This document shows positions 1 through 11,354 of a stretch of 64,000 nt of DNA, one piece after another. Under the pieces are notes generated by a model that saw nothing but the letters and a program-made list of their open reading frames with translations, was not told where the DNA came from and made no database searches. The translations under genes were made by a program, and so were the position numbers. The DNA lies in the NCBI GenBank assembly GCA_002794735.1, contig NBAZ01000007.1:310001-374000 (forward strand), read 5' to 3'. Positions within the stretch are counted from its first letter, which is position 1; every line of letters starts with the position of its first letter. The stretch is from Pyrrhoderma lamaoense (taxonomy: Eukaryota; Basidiomycota; Agaricomycetes; Hymenochaetales; Hymenochaetaceae).

Positions 1-168
1 ATATAATAAAAGAAGTCTCAGATTTAATCTGATGACTTATGGTCATCAACTACTACTATTTCATCGAACTTGCTATATTCTCTTGAGCATTCCTCAAACG
101 TACAGGACCTTCAATTCTTGCATATACCTAATATATTACCGTATTTGGATTCACTGCTGGCTGCTATT

Positions 169-550
169 ATGACAAGTTCAGATGCAAGAAGCCTGGCACA
201 GAAGTTTGAAGAGGAGGCCAAGGAACGGGGCTTCAAACATGTATTTACATGGACCGATTCTCCGTAAGTCTATTACTCCAAGTATACGTACTGCGCAGGC
301 TTTAGAATCGGAAGTTAGATCAGAGAGAGATAACTAGATTATCTTTAGACGCGCGTACTACCCGCCACATTCGCACCGTGGGCTAACAACGCACTTGATA
401 GTTCGGGGACAGCTTACCATAGCTTATCCGCAGGACCCAAATCCAACTCGTAACACATTTGGGCCTGGAGCTTGCGTAGATGTAGACGCAGGCCGAATGC
501 ACGAAGTCTGGATTGGGGAGGACGGGTGCACATATGTTATCGGTGAATAA
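169..550 (+). CDS. Small single-domain cupin protein
   Basis: Two exons (169-263 and 349-550) give a 98-residue protein. The second exon carries both cupin motifs: PPHSHRGLTTHLIVRG gives the first (metal-binding His-x-His and the glycine turn) and FGPGACVDVDAG followed by RMHEVW gives the second, with its histidine. One cupin barrel fills almost the whole protein, as in the small fungal cupin_2 proteins that begin with a helix and end in a motif like the YVIGE tail seen here. An in-frame ATG at 70 exists, but the residues before 169 look like untranslated sequence, so I chose 169. The reaction is unknown; metal binding is inferred from the histidines. The next gene on the same strand starts 437 bases downstream. 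Confidence 0.8.
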
Positions 551-987
551 TGAGTAATTGCAATTACAAGTAACTCAACTCCGTTACGCTACTATGTGAC
601 TATAATAGTCCGAGGAATACTAGAAAAAATAAGCATTGATGTGTTTAAATATTTAAAATAAGTAACGTAAAGGCTCGGAACGGAAAAAAAGTATTTAAAA
701 TGCCGGGGACAACTCCATGTATAGCCATCAACTTACCATACCTGGGTGTACACATGCTTTATGTGACCGAATGCTCCCGATTGTGGGAGATGAATGGGTG
801 AATAATATAGATATGATAATGTAAATAAACGAATTTCGTCATAAATCCATAAGGATTCTCTTAGGAACAACGGGATCCTTTATCTACTTGGCCGTCCACA
901 GGACCAAGCTACCGCCCCAGTGGACATCCCCTCTTCTCCCTCCTCTCAGAAGCTGGTATTCTCACTACTGGCCCACGGGAAAATACC
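551..987. other. Intergenic, AT-rich
   Basis: No coding potential seen. It holds the 3' end of the cupin gene and the promoter of glycogen phosphorylase. A pyrimidine-rich stretch at about 925-955 precedes the ATG at 988, which has an ACC context. Confidence 0.6.
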
Positions 988-3900
988 ATGACTTCTACTA
1001 TCGACACTAAACAAATTGGTCAACCAAAGCGGCAGCGCCGCCATGTTAGAACTCTTACCGGTATGAAACCGACGCATTTATGTCTTTTACGTGAAAGTAT
1101 ATTGACAACCTCGTGTCTGTTGCTTTTTCAACATCCGACAAAACAATATGCCCTGTGTTTTTCTGGATCAGGTTTCATACCAGACAAGGACGAGTCCGGT
1201 AAGGAGATCTGGCCTCGCGGAGATGAGGCGACTTGGAAAGCCGGCATCCGCGGCGTAGACGCCGTAAGTATCTGGTTCTCCCTGTTACTCATAAAATTCA
1301 TTGAAGCATATACTGACTACTTCTCTCATAATTCTGTGTTCGTAAACGGGCTTCTTCCTTGTACTTCGATCTGAGAATAGGATGTACCTTCTATTTCCAA
1401 GTCTATCGTGAACCATGTTCAGACGTCACTAGCGCGTCAGGCGTACAATCTCGATAATGCAGGTGCCTACCAGGCCGTTTCTCTTTCTGCACGCGATGAT
1501 TTGATTGTACGTACATGTATCTATTTTGATCATCTCGCAATAACTCGAACTCAATGTTTATCATTCCGGTTTCTGTACACGTTCGATGAACATATTCTAG
1601 GTCAATTGGAATGATACTCAACTCCATTACTCAAGAACAGCGCCGAAACGCGCGTATTATCTCTCATTGGAATTTTGATGGGCAGAGCTCTCGACAATGC
1701 TATTCTGAATCTAGGGCTCAAAGATGAATTCAGGGAGTCTGCTGATAAACTCGGATTCAACCTTGAGGATCTCATCGGTTCGTTTTGCCGATATGCATTC
1801 ATTCCATATTTGAAGCTTAGTTTGTTTCGAAAATATTTTATTAACAGATTGTGAACGAGATGCTGGTCTCGGTAATGGTGGTCTTGGTCGTCTCGCCGCG
1901 TGTTACTTAGATTCTAGTGCAAGCTCAGAACTTCCCGTTTGGGGCTATGGTTTGCGCTACAAGTATGGTATCTTTCAACAGCTTATTGCTGCGGACGGTT
2001 CTCAGCTTGAAGCTCCCGACCCATGGCTTCAAGTTGCAAACCCTTGGGAACTCCCGCGTGCTGATGTCACTGTAGAAGTTCGTTTCTATGGGCATGCGGA
2101 ACGTTTGGATAATAGAAAGGCGATCTGGAGTGGAGGCCAGGAAGTAATTGCTGTTGCATATGATGTGCCAATCCCGGGATACCTCACGAAGACTACAGTA
2201 TGTGAATTGTGTTACGCGTAGTGTACTAGAAAACTTATAACGTCTTTAGAACAATCTTCGCCTTTGGGAGAGCAAGCCGGTTCGAGGATTTGATCTAAAC
2301 TCCTTCAATGCTGGTGACTATGAACGTTCAGTTCAGGCATCTAACGATGCAGAGACTATTACTGCTGTCCTCTATCCTAATGACAACACTTCGGTCGGAA
2401 AGGAGTTGCGTCTTAAGCAGCAATACTTCTGGTGTGCGGCTAGTTTGAGTGATATAATGCGACGATTCAAAAACCTTGGAAAGCCTATCGAACAGTTCTC
2501 GGAATTCGTCGCGATTCAGCTTAATGACACGCATCCTACTCTTGCCATTCCGGAACTTATGAGGATACTTGTTGATGAAGAAGACGTTCCATGGGATAAA
2601 GCCTGGTCGATCACAACTTCCACATTTTTCTTTACTAACCATACCGTTCTTCCAGAAGCACTCGAGAGATGGCCCGTTCCTCTTATGCAACATCTTCTGC
2701 CGCGTCATTTACAAATTATCTTTGATATCAACCTGGACTTCCTCCGTCAAGTCGAACGCAAGTTCCCTGGTGATATTGACCGTTTGGCACGGATGTCACT
2801 CATCCAGGAAGGTACTCCTCAATATGTTCGTATGGCAAATCTGGCATGTATTGGAAGCCGCAAGGTGAATGGTGTCGCGGAGCTTCATAGCGAGCTCGTG
2901 AAGACAACAATATTAAAGGACTTTGCAGAATTCTATGGTGTTAGCAAGTACGTGATTTGTGTAACAATATTATTGAAAGGGTTTTGTTAATACTTCTGAC
3001 TTATCTAGATTCTCTAATGTCACTAACGGAAGTAAGTATGATGAATGTATGCTACATGGATATTTCTCTTAACGATAGAACAGTCACCCCACGTCGTTGG
3101 CTTGATCAGTGCAACCCTCTGCTATCAAACCTCATCACTGAGACCTTGAAGATAAAGAAAGAGGAATGGCTCAAAGACTTGTCTAAGCTCGAGGGTTTGC
3201 TCAAGTACGTCGATGAGCCGGAATTCCAGAAGAGGTGGGCTGCCGTTAAACAAAGCAATAAGGAGCGCCTAGCAAGACACGTCGAGAACACTCTTGGGGT
3301 ATGTTGATATTCGGCCATCCTACGAAGATATTTGCCTATATTGTTTGCTATAGGTCAGGGTAAATACCAGGGCAATGTTCGATGTTCAAGTCAAACGACT
3401 CCATGAGTATAAGGTTCGTAACATTCATTTATCAGCGGGTCTGAATAACTAATGAGTACAAAATTAGCGTCAAACGCTCAATCTTCTTGGTGTGGTCCAT
3501 GTGTGTATACATAGCCTCTATTGATGTTCACCTGTTCACATATAGTTTTGCTCCAAACTGTAGCGTTATCTGGCCTTGAAAGATATGAGCCCAGAAGAAA
3601 GGAAGAAAGTCAACCCGCGAGTTGTATTCTTTGCTGGAAAGGCCGCTCCGGGATACTACATTGCGAAGCTCACAATTCGTTTGATCGTAAACGTTGCAAG
3701 AGTTATCAATGCAGACCCAGACACGAAAGATTATTTGAAATGTTCTTCCTTCCGATTATTCAGTGTCACTTGCAGAGCTTCTCATACCGGCATCGGACCT
3801 TTCTCAGCACAGTGCGTATCTGTAAGCTTTTATGCAGTAAACTCTATCACGCTGACAGACGAGATTTCGGAAATTACTAGTTAGTACTGCCGGAACAGAA

Positions 3901-4700
3901 GCCTCGGGCACGAGTAACATGAAGTTCTGTCTAAACGGTGGATTACTTCTCGGAACGGTTGATGGTGCGAATATCGAAATCGCGGAAGAGGTTGGCGAAA
4001 GCAATGTTTGTGAGTGGATTTCAGCAGTGTTAGGGAATCATTCTGTTAATATGAATTGGACGAATAGTCTTCTTTGGACACCTGACTCCTGCCGTTGAAG
4101 AACTCAGGTACCAACACACCTATGTAAGTCCTTATTCCTTATCGGCGGTTTCATTGTGCTTAATCTTATGGTATTAATGAATGAAATGGCTGATATCTCT
4201 TTGAATTAGCACCCCGTTCCTGTTGAAGAGAAGTCGCCTTCTCTGGCAATAGTGTTGAATGAAATCTCTTCGGGACGCTTTGGTGATGGCCAGATTTATG
4301 AACCGTATGTGATGATCGTAGTTTTCATAGAAAAGGAATACATGTGGCTAAGCATCACATCTGAAGGCTTCTCAATACAATCCGACAGGGTGACTACTAC
4401 CTGATCACGGAAGACTTCGAATCCTGTATGCTTTCTTTTCCGATTTCATGTTGATAATGGGCTGATGTTGTACGTAGATATACAAGCTCTTTCCATGGTT
4501 GATGCGGCATACCAAGACCGTACAGAGTGGATCAAGAAGTCGATAAGGACATCTGCAAAGGTAATTGAAAGAAATCATTTGCACAACTCAATACATATCT
4601 GACAAAAACTCAAATATAGATGGGGAAATTCAGCTCCGATCGTGCAATCATGAACTACGCAGAAGAATACTGGAACATTGAGCCTACCAAGATCCCGTAA
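988..4700 (+). CDS. GPH1: Glycogen phosphorylase
   Basis: Cytosolic pyridoxal-phosphate enzyme that releases glucose-1-phosphate from glycogen. I can splice 17 exons into about 859 residues, the usual fungal length. Visible family motifs in order: the [12 protein letters not shown] region, [71 protein letters not shown], and the cofactor site GTSNMKF, whose lysine codon is at 3922-3924. The chain ends [12 protein letters not shown]. Three single bases are missing relative to the conserved frame: in a T run at 1673-1676 (before the LMGR motif), at about 3741 and at about 3753 (within the [12 protein letters not shown] motif). Everything around them is intact, so I read these as sequence errors and not as inactivation. 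Identity is certain; exon ends were phase-checked. Confidence 0.97.
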
Positions 4701-5216
4701 ATCATAACAGATACCAGTGCATAGATCTAGCAAAATGGGATGGATGGATAATTCGTATAATGGAGAGAGAGAACAAAATACCAAAAAAGATGCGTCAAGG
4801 ACTGTTGAAAATAAAAACAAATCCCAGATAGACGTGTATATAAAGTGTATTGAATTCACAGTGCACTTCAAATTTATAACAATGCATGGCTATATTCCAG
4901 CTCTGTGTTTCTTACTGTATTCGTTTCCCAAACAAAAAGCACTTCTCCTTATTTATAGATGTAATTGTTTCAGTACACTTACGAATGAAATATACAATAA
5001 AAGTTATACACGTACTACGTCCTTACATGCAGCTTGTACTTGACAATGTGGTATGATACTGAAACGCCATCGTACCGGCCCTGAAGTGTCGCGTTTCAAT
5101 ATGGTTACCCTAATTCCGAAGTTGAAGAGTCTCTTCACTTTACCTTTTGCCACTACTTTAATCTTAATTTCTCTGGAAAAAACGTTCATGTATTTCAGTA
5201 AACTTGAGCCTTAGCT
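4701..5216. other. Intergenic, AT-rich
   Basis: Holds the 3' region of glycogen phosphorylase and the promoter of the RAP1-like gene. The short open frames on both strands look random. No RNA gene or repeat seen. Confidence 0.6.
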
Positions 5217-7356
5217 ATGCAGTCTGTATCGACTTATATGCGCACTAATGACCCAGCAATGATCTTCGTAGACAAACAAGGACAACCCATAAAGTTCAGA
5301 ATACAACCAAGTTTTAGTCAGTACATGAGGGCGATGTTAGAAGATGCCATAGCCGTGAGTACTTGCTATGCTATAACAGAAACTTCTCGTCAGAGTATCC
5401 GAGAATAGGAAAAAAGATTCGTAATTTATGCTTCTAACTTTAAACTAATATTATATTATAGTCGCACGGAGGACTGGTCATAACGAAGATACCTGTACGA
5501 GGCTTCGTCGTTATAGACCCATTATCTCATGCAGGCTGTGAACTTGTACACGAGTGGGCATGGAAGGAACGTCCTGCTAGAAACTTCGTGGCATACACGT
5601 TTATTCAGCAATGTATAGGCGCCCAGAAAATGCTTCCAGTCAAAAAACATTTCAAATATTTGAATAGAATCATATCAAGGTTCAACTTGAAGAGGTAATT
5701 CAAAAACCTTGACGGCTAGAAATCTTGATGAATTCATTGTTATTGTGAAGCTCACATTCCTTCTTTTCTTTTCTTTTCTTTCTTTGATCATTATCATTGC
5801 TTTATTTGTATCGCAGTGATTCGAAAGTGCAAGAATTATCTCAGATGCAGAAAATGAAGTTGGCTCTGTATCTCGCTATGATCTTTCCAGACCGGCCTTC
5901 TGGAAACCGATCTTCAAACAAAGTTTACAAGCTCCTAATCAAGAATGTACGCCACCTTTCTAGTAGCTTTATCATCTTATGGGGCCTTTTCATGTTTTTC
6001 ATAACCCTCATTCCAAGACTGACATAAGGGGTTACTTCTGTTTTTGTTTCGTTGTTTTTCTTTGCCTCTAAATTTACAGAAAACAAAATTCCCATGGGTG
6101 AAAGACCACAAATGGCAAACATTTCGGAACCATTATTTGAAGAACAAGAATTTCTATGATAGACTTATCTCGAAGATCGTATCCGAAAATGGTCTGAAGA
6201 GCACTATTATGTCCAGGAATCTAGAACTGCCTCCGCTAAGGCTGGTACTGCTGCTGCTGCCGCCGTCGCTAGTACTCTTTATGAAAAATTTCTGTTTATG
6301 GAAAAACCTACAGCTAGTATTGAAGCCGTGGTCTCTGGCAAGATTAGTATCTTTACTGAAGAAAAGAGAGCTCGGTTTAATAGAACATTCATTATTGAAC
6401 GCAAGAGAAGAAATAAAGGTGATATAGGAAAAAACGGTGGGAAAATCATGAAGAACAGGTCAAGCCGTACTATCGATGACATGCTTCACGCGCCCATTCC
6501 AAGAATTGTGGCTGAAAGGAAGTTCGCTAAGAGACAGACAAAAACTACTTCAAGGGTATCGAAATTGGGTACGAAAAAAACCTTATATTTTGTTTCCTTC
6601 TTATTATTATTAATAAAATGATATGCTTATATGATACGTACTTTCCATTCTTAGCTGAAAGCTTTGATGAAGATTTGGAAGTAAAGAGAGGTTCGAAGGT
6701 TCACGATATTCAAAAAGATATCTGGATAGATGATAGTTTCAAGGACAAAAAGTAGTTTTGCTCACTTGGAAAACAATAAAGATGTTTTGATATAAGACGC
6801 TGAAATACTTTTACCTTGATCACTTTTTAGCCGGAGTTTGGGAATCCCGCTGGAAGAACACGTTCTTGAAAATAATTTTATGACAGCTTTTGATGATTTC
6901 TGTAAAAATTCTTTTGGACTTGATGCCGATGACTTTCGGACGGCTGCTAAACTGAACATACTCATCTGTGATTACGAAAGCGATATAAGCGAGGAGGAGC
7001 AGGTCAAGGAAATCTTGGGGCTTGCAGACCGAGGAACCGAAGCGGAGTATGCCGCTGATTTCAAAGGACACACTAGTGAAAGAAAAGATTCAGAGAAATT
7101 GACGACCGGTTCTCGCCCCCAAGGGGAGTATCAGACTGCGAGCCGCGTTGCTGTTCTAACTCAAAAGCCTGCTGGCCCTGAGGAACCTACTATTTGGGAA
7201 TTGGCGCATATTACGAAGTTTACACACGAGGAAGTCAAACAAAGGCTTTGGGGCTTCTCTGGTGATGTGGAGAAAACGCTGCGATTTTTGATGAAGTGTC
7301 GAAGAGTTATTGATGGGATGTTTGCTGAGAGCAAGAAGGAGCTTTTGAGGTATTAA
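5217..7356 (+). CDS. RAP1-like telomere/Myb-domain protein
   Basis: A BRCT-like N-terminus comes first (5217-5694): FVDKQGQPIKF, then GGLVITKIPVRGFVVIDP and WAWKERPARNFVAYTFIQQC. It is followed by a Myb-like helical domain split over exons 5817-5946 and 6080 onward, with GNRSSNKVYKLL and HKWQTFRNHYLKN, matching the spacing of Rap1-type Myb domains. The middle is basic (RKRRNK, RKFAKRQTK). The last exon (from 6833) has an acidic stretch and a UBA-like end, THEEVKQRLWGFSGDVEKTLRFL. In yeasts and animals RAP1 binds the telomere complex and silences subtelomeric chromatin; that role is inferred from the domain order. The frame changes near 6179: either one T is missing, or a very short 38-nt intron lies at 6179-6216. 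The start is the first ATG that continues into the BRCT-like fold. Confidence 0.68.
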
Positions 7357-8134
7357 GATGGCGGACTATTGCATTCGTATGTATATACGTATTGAGGAGG
7401 GATGGGATAACTCTGGAGGAGAGGGAGCGGTGATAAATGATTAATGAGGATGGAGTAGATATAGATGGAGAAAACGTTTTTTGTAGAGTTCACATAAAAA
7501 ATGAAATTAAGGTGATAGTCGATAGAAGGCATAGATCAGAAGGGGGAGTAGGGGCCTAGGACCAGTAGAACCGTGACGCTTGCCTAATTAGAGAGAACGC
7601 GTGCTGTCCCCCGGCTCCTCGCTCATCTAGGTGGCTTATTCCCCTTAGAAGAAGTCAAAGAAGGGGCCAGCGAAAAAACGTCTTGATCTCCAACCACCTC
7701 CTCACCTCGCTCACAATGTCTTTCAGCTCGACTTTGACTCAATACTAATCCTCTTTTTCTTTTTATCTTCTTCAATCTCTCCGTAAGTTTCTCTCCCGAT
7801 CTCAGGTTCGCATCACTTCCTTGAGGCTCATGCGTTTCATAGCTCGTGCCTACAAACTAACCTTGCTCGGAGGAGACTGGTTGCTCCTAGACATAATTTG
7901 CACGGATTGTTGTTGCAAAAAGCTCCTATAAATCGACGTTTTGGTGATATTGTCTCGCTTTAAACTACGGCCTTTGGTCTTTAGCATTGTTGATCTCATA
8001 CGCGATCGCAACCCACTGTTCCCATTGTCCCTCGGCTACTACAAACAACCTCACATTCTCTCTCCTTTCCCTTTCTTTTTACACACTCTTCTGATTCTGG
8101 TGATTCGAATTGGTGTAAACAATACAAGGAAAAT
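7357..8134. other. Intergenic and pyrimidine-rich leader
   Basis: The first half is the purine-rich 3' flank of the RAP1-like gene. From about 7680 the plus strand is strongly CT-rich (TCTTTTTCTTTTTATCTTCT at 7751-7770), typical of a fungal promoter and 5' leader for the gene at 8135. A spliced leader intron is possible but cannot be placed with confidence. Confidence 0.55.
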
Positions 8135-10114
8135 ATGTTGGGTGGTGAAGACAACTTTCCTGTTCTGGTAGTGAGGTCTCCCGACCGAGCGCTTCCGGTA
8201 GCCGATTTGTCCAAGGACCAGTTAGTTATGAAGGCCACTGCTTCTACAGATATGTGTGCGGGTCGTAAAACTCGCTTCTCCCTTCCTCCTTCTCCACCTT
8301 ACACAAACCCTCATCTGAAGCGCGCTATTCCGCTACCACTGCTTGACGAGGGTAATCAATCTTCGAGGACTATGCAATTGGATCCGACGTGTTTAGTGGA
8401 GAACATAAAGGATAACCATTTTAGTGTGGTTCCCGGCAGTACTAAGTCATCAGACATCCCATCACCCCCGGATTCATCGCGTATAAGAAACTTGAGCCTA
8501 CCGAGTGTGGATGAGGTTGAGGAAGTCGATCAAGAATACTGTTCATTTGATAATAGTGGAAAAACGTTATTGGAGAGCAATAACGAGAGTTGGAGTGATG
8601 GTGAGATGTCGGGTGGTTCTCAGCTACTTGAGATATCTGCTCTGGAGAAGCTCGTTATAGATGATGCTCATGATGACTCTATATTTCTTGATGCACCTGA
8701 CGACTTGAGGAGTTCTCTCAATTTGAATCTGTACGGTGGTCCATTCAATGAGGACCATATAAACGGAGGATCTTCAAGTTCTCTGCTAGGGTATCCGTCC
8801 TCACCCAGATTACCATCAACATCGCTACTTGAATTGAACGAATCAGCAACCCCGTCAAGTGAACCACTCTTTGATCCATCCTGTTTCGATGTCTTTAATA
8901 ATGACTGGGATGCAGCTTCCATATCAGATGCAAGGTCTTCTGATGGTACGATATCTCACACAACACATGATCAATTTGAATCAGTGAACTCAGATGGGGG
9001 GCCATTCACTTTCCCACCTAATTCCTCACCACGACGATACGTTGTTGATCTTCCAGATGATGATAGCGGATTTGAATCTTCTTCTGACACTCTACTCGAT
9101 CCACCAAGCGATGAAGAGTGTTTTCAACTACGTGGAAGGTCTTCGAGGGTCCCACTACTTAAGCGTACTGTAAGCACAAGACCAAAGCATTATTCAGATA
9201 TTCCTCCGGATACTCCATTTTGTGTTCCTATACTTGTGGGGGATTACGATGACGATATCACAACCACTTCGGAAAATATGGGGGCTTCGAAGTACCTACA
9301 AGACTTCTCAACATCAGCCATAGGTCTTGAACTGCCGCTGCATACTCTTGAAGAGAACCGATTATGCTCCTTGTTTGAGCAGACATCCTTGTTTGTAAAA
9401 ACTGCACAAGATGAAGAAGGCGGTTTATCAAAGCTTGTCTCGTATCTGAGCTCCTTGCCGATTCCCGCTAAAAATTGTTCAGAACCTCTTTTCATCTCTG
9501 GTGAAGCTTTTATTCCTGAGAGTCTCCGTTCGTGCTGCTTTTCCCAGGATCCTGCTCAGGTATCTGATATCCAAGAAGTTACTTTCGTTTACTCTGATCC
9601 GTCAACCTTCGAAGCTGTTTGCCGTCGCGAGATCAAGGACGCTAATGCTATCCGTTCTATGATAAGGCAAAGGCGGAAACTTGCAAAAGAACGTGTCAAT
9701 GAAGTAAAGGCCTTGCTAGATCTCAAGTCCCAGATCTTCAAGAATAATGATCTGCAATATAGTACTGATTTCGATAGGTTTGGATATGATACTGGGACCT
9801 CTACGACTGTGTACTCTATTTCGGGACCGAAGGAGAATAGTAGTAGCGGATCGACGACAACATCTAATAATGATATTTCTGGTCATCCAATGACGGAAGA
9901 TCCGCGAACTGCGATCAAGCATCTTGTAGCAAAGATGATTTTTCGACGGCGAGATACTTCTCGCCCTCTTAGTAGTCGGAATGTCTCTGGACGTTTTGAT
10001 AGATATTCTCCATCTACTTTGCGGAAAGCACTACAAGCAGATAATGAAGATGAAGATAATGAAGATGAAGGAAACGACGTGAACGATATATTCAATGAGG
10101 ACTACTTTAGCTAA
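8135..10114 (+). CDS. Hypothetical basidiomycete protein, 659 aa, mostly disordered
   Basis: One uninterrupted 659-codon frame, unusual in this intron-dense window. I do not recognise the family. The first 430 residues are rich in Ser, Asp and Pro and contain acidic patches (DEVEEVDQEYCSF, PDDDSGFESSSDTLLDPP) and a conserved-looking basic-proline motif, RFSLPPSPPYTNPHLKRAIP, near residue 48. A short ordered block follows, then a basic helix (RREIKDANAIRSMIRQRRKL, about residues 503-522) that could bind nucleic acid or form a coiled coil. The C-terminus is a low-complexity acidic run (NEDEDNEDEGNDVND). Unusually long pyrimidine-rich flanks on both sides suggest long untranslated regions, as seen for regulatory genes. 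A nuclear or regulatory role is only a guess. Confidence 0.8.
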   Translation: MLGGEDNFPVLVVRSPDRALPVADLSKDQLVMKATASTDMCAGRKTRFSLPPSPPYTNPHLKRAIPLPLLDEGNQSSRTMQLDPTCLVENIKDNHFSVVPGSTKSSDIPSPPDSSRIRNLSLPSVDEVEEVDQEYCSFDNSGKTLLESNNESWSDGEMSGGSQLLEISALEKLVIDDAHDDSIFLDAPDDLRSSLNLNLYGGPFNEDHINGGSSSSLLGYPSSPRLPSTSLLELNESATPSSEPLFDPSCFDVFNNDWDAASISDARSSDGTISHTTHDQFESVNSDGGPFTFPPNSSPRRYVVDLPDDDSGFESSSDTLLDPPSDEECFQLRGRSSRVPLLKRTVSTRPKHYSDIPPDTPFCVPILVGDYDDDITTTSENMGASKYLQDFSTSAIGLELPLHTLEENRLCSLFEQTSLFVKTAQDEEGGLSKLVSYLSSLPIPAKNCSEPLFISGEAFIPESLRSCCFSQDPAQVSDIQEVTFVYSDPSTFEAVCRREIKDANAIRSMIRQRRKLAKERVNEVKALLDLKSQIFKNNDLQYSTDFDRFGYDTGTSTTVYSISGPKENSSSGSTTTSNNDISGHPMTEDPRTAIKHLVAKMIFRRRDTSRPLSSRNVSGRFDRYSPSTLRKALQADNEDEDNEDEGNDVNDIFNEDYFS

Positions 10115-11354
10115 GATCAACACTTTTTTTGGCCCTTATTCCCCCTTCTTTCTCTCTTCCCTTTCTCCCTCCAACTCTCCTTCGGTGTCTTTTTCTCATT
10201 TTTTCTCACAATTTTTACTTTCTACCTTACCCCTCTAACCCGTTCTACATGCCCCTCACCACACAACAAGCCATCTGTATTGCCATTAAGCACCTTTTTT
10301 TCACTCAAATGGATGTCCCTTTGCCTCTTTACTCCCCCTTTTACAAAGCTCTCCGTGGTCCTCGTTTTATTCATCGTGCATTGCTTTTTGGAATAATTTC
10401 ATGATCATGCTTCTCGGTCCAATTCTTCCTTCTTTTCTCATTCACAATTCAAAGGGGATAAGCTCATCTTTTCATTCGGATCTAGTACCATTTCCCTCTT
10501 CTTTTCATCCTTTTACTTAATAACACACTCAACCACATGCACATGACTACATATACATCCCCATTCACAACCTACCCTCTACTTCTCTTTTCTTTCGTTT
10601 TTATTTTCTTTCGCGGAGTCAAAAGATTATCTTTGCAAGTATATCATCATCTGTGATCTTTCGGTTTACTCTTTTTTACCCCTCAACCTCACATATCCGT
10701 ATCCCATACAAGTTCACTCACACCTCTCCCCTTTTTCTCTCTCTCCCTTCCTTTTCTTTTCTCTTCTCGTGTAAGTTAGGAATATCCCTAAAGGAAAGAT
10801 CGAAAAAAGAATAGTTAAAATCTTGATTGTTTTCTTTTGTATGTATGTAAACCACAAACCATCTCTCTCACCTCCTGTCGTCGTCGCATCTTTGTATTTT
10901 TATAAACACTATCTGAACAGAACTTTTTCCGTCTTTGTGACTTCCTCTCTTTCTGTTTGTGACTATGTCCTCTATTTCCTTACTTTGTACAGTTGGGGAT
11001 GACTACAACAATAAACTAAGGTAGGAATTTTGATAGTAATAAGTTTAGAAAATGAAAGATATGTATAAAAAAAGGCGTATGATAAAGGTAAAACTATGAT
11101 AATCAATTTTGAAATCAGGGGTTCCAGTTCCAGTTCTTGATATATAACAGCGATAGAAAAGCGATTACAATGCATTATCAAAGGGGATGGGGGGATGGGG
11201 GATGGGAGAGGATAAGGGTGTACATGTACAGCTTGTACAGCTTGTAAGAGAATACTATGTTGAAACTGAAGAAGGACGGGAAGGGGAGAAGGGTAAGTTT
11301 TGATCTTTAACTGAGAATGTAAGAAGAAAAAATAAGAAGAGAGAAAGGATAAAA
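10115..11354. other. Long pyrimidine-rich non-coding stretch between convergent genes
   Basis: 1.24 kb between the ends of two convergent genes. From 10120 to about 10990 the plus strand is dominated by C and T (for example around 10130-10210 and 10715-10770), which fits a long 3' untranslated region of the plus-strand gene. From about 11190 the bias flips to G-rich, including GGGGATGGGGGGATGGGGGA at 11182-11201. No convincing frame or RNA gene seen. Confidence 0.55.

Noticed and set aside
3736..3760. Glycogen phosphorylase as a pseudogene, or programmed frameshifting at LFFLPDYSVSL
   Set aside because: Two missing bases within 15 nt, plus one at 1675, with perfect family sequence on every side. 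Similar single-base gaps occur in unrelated genes, so sequence error explains all of them better.
10115..10990. Short plus-strand frame at 10129-10404 as a gene
   Set aside because: It encodes mostly Phe, Leu, Pro and Ser from a CT-rich tract, as expected from composition alone.
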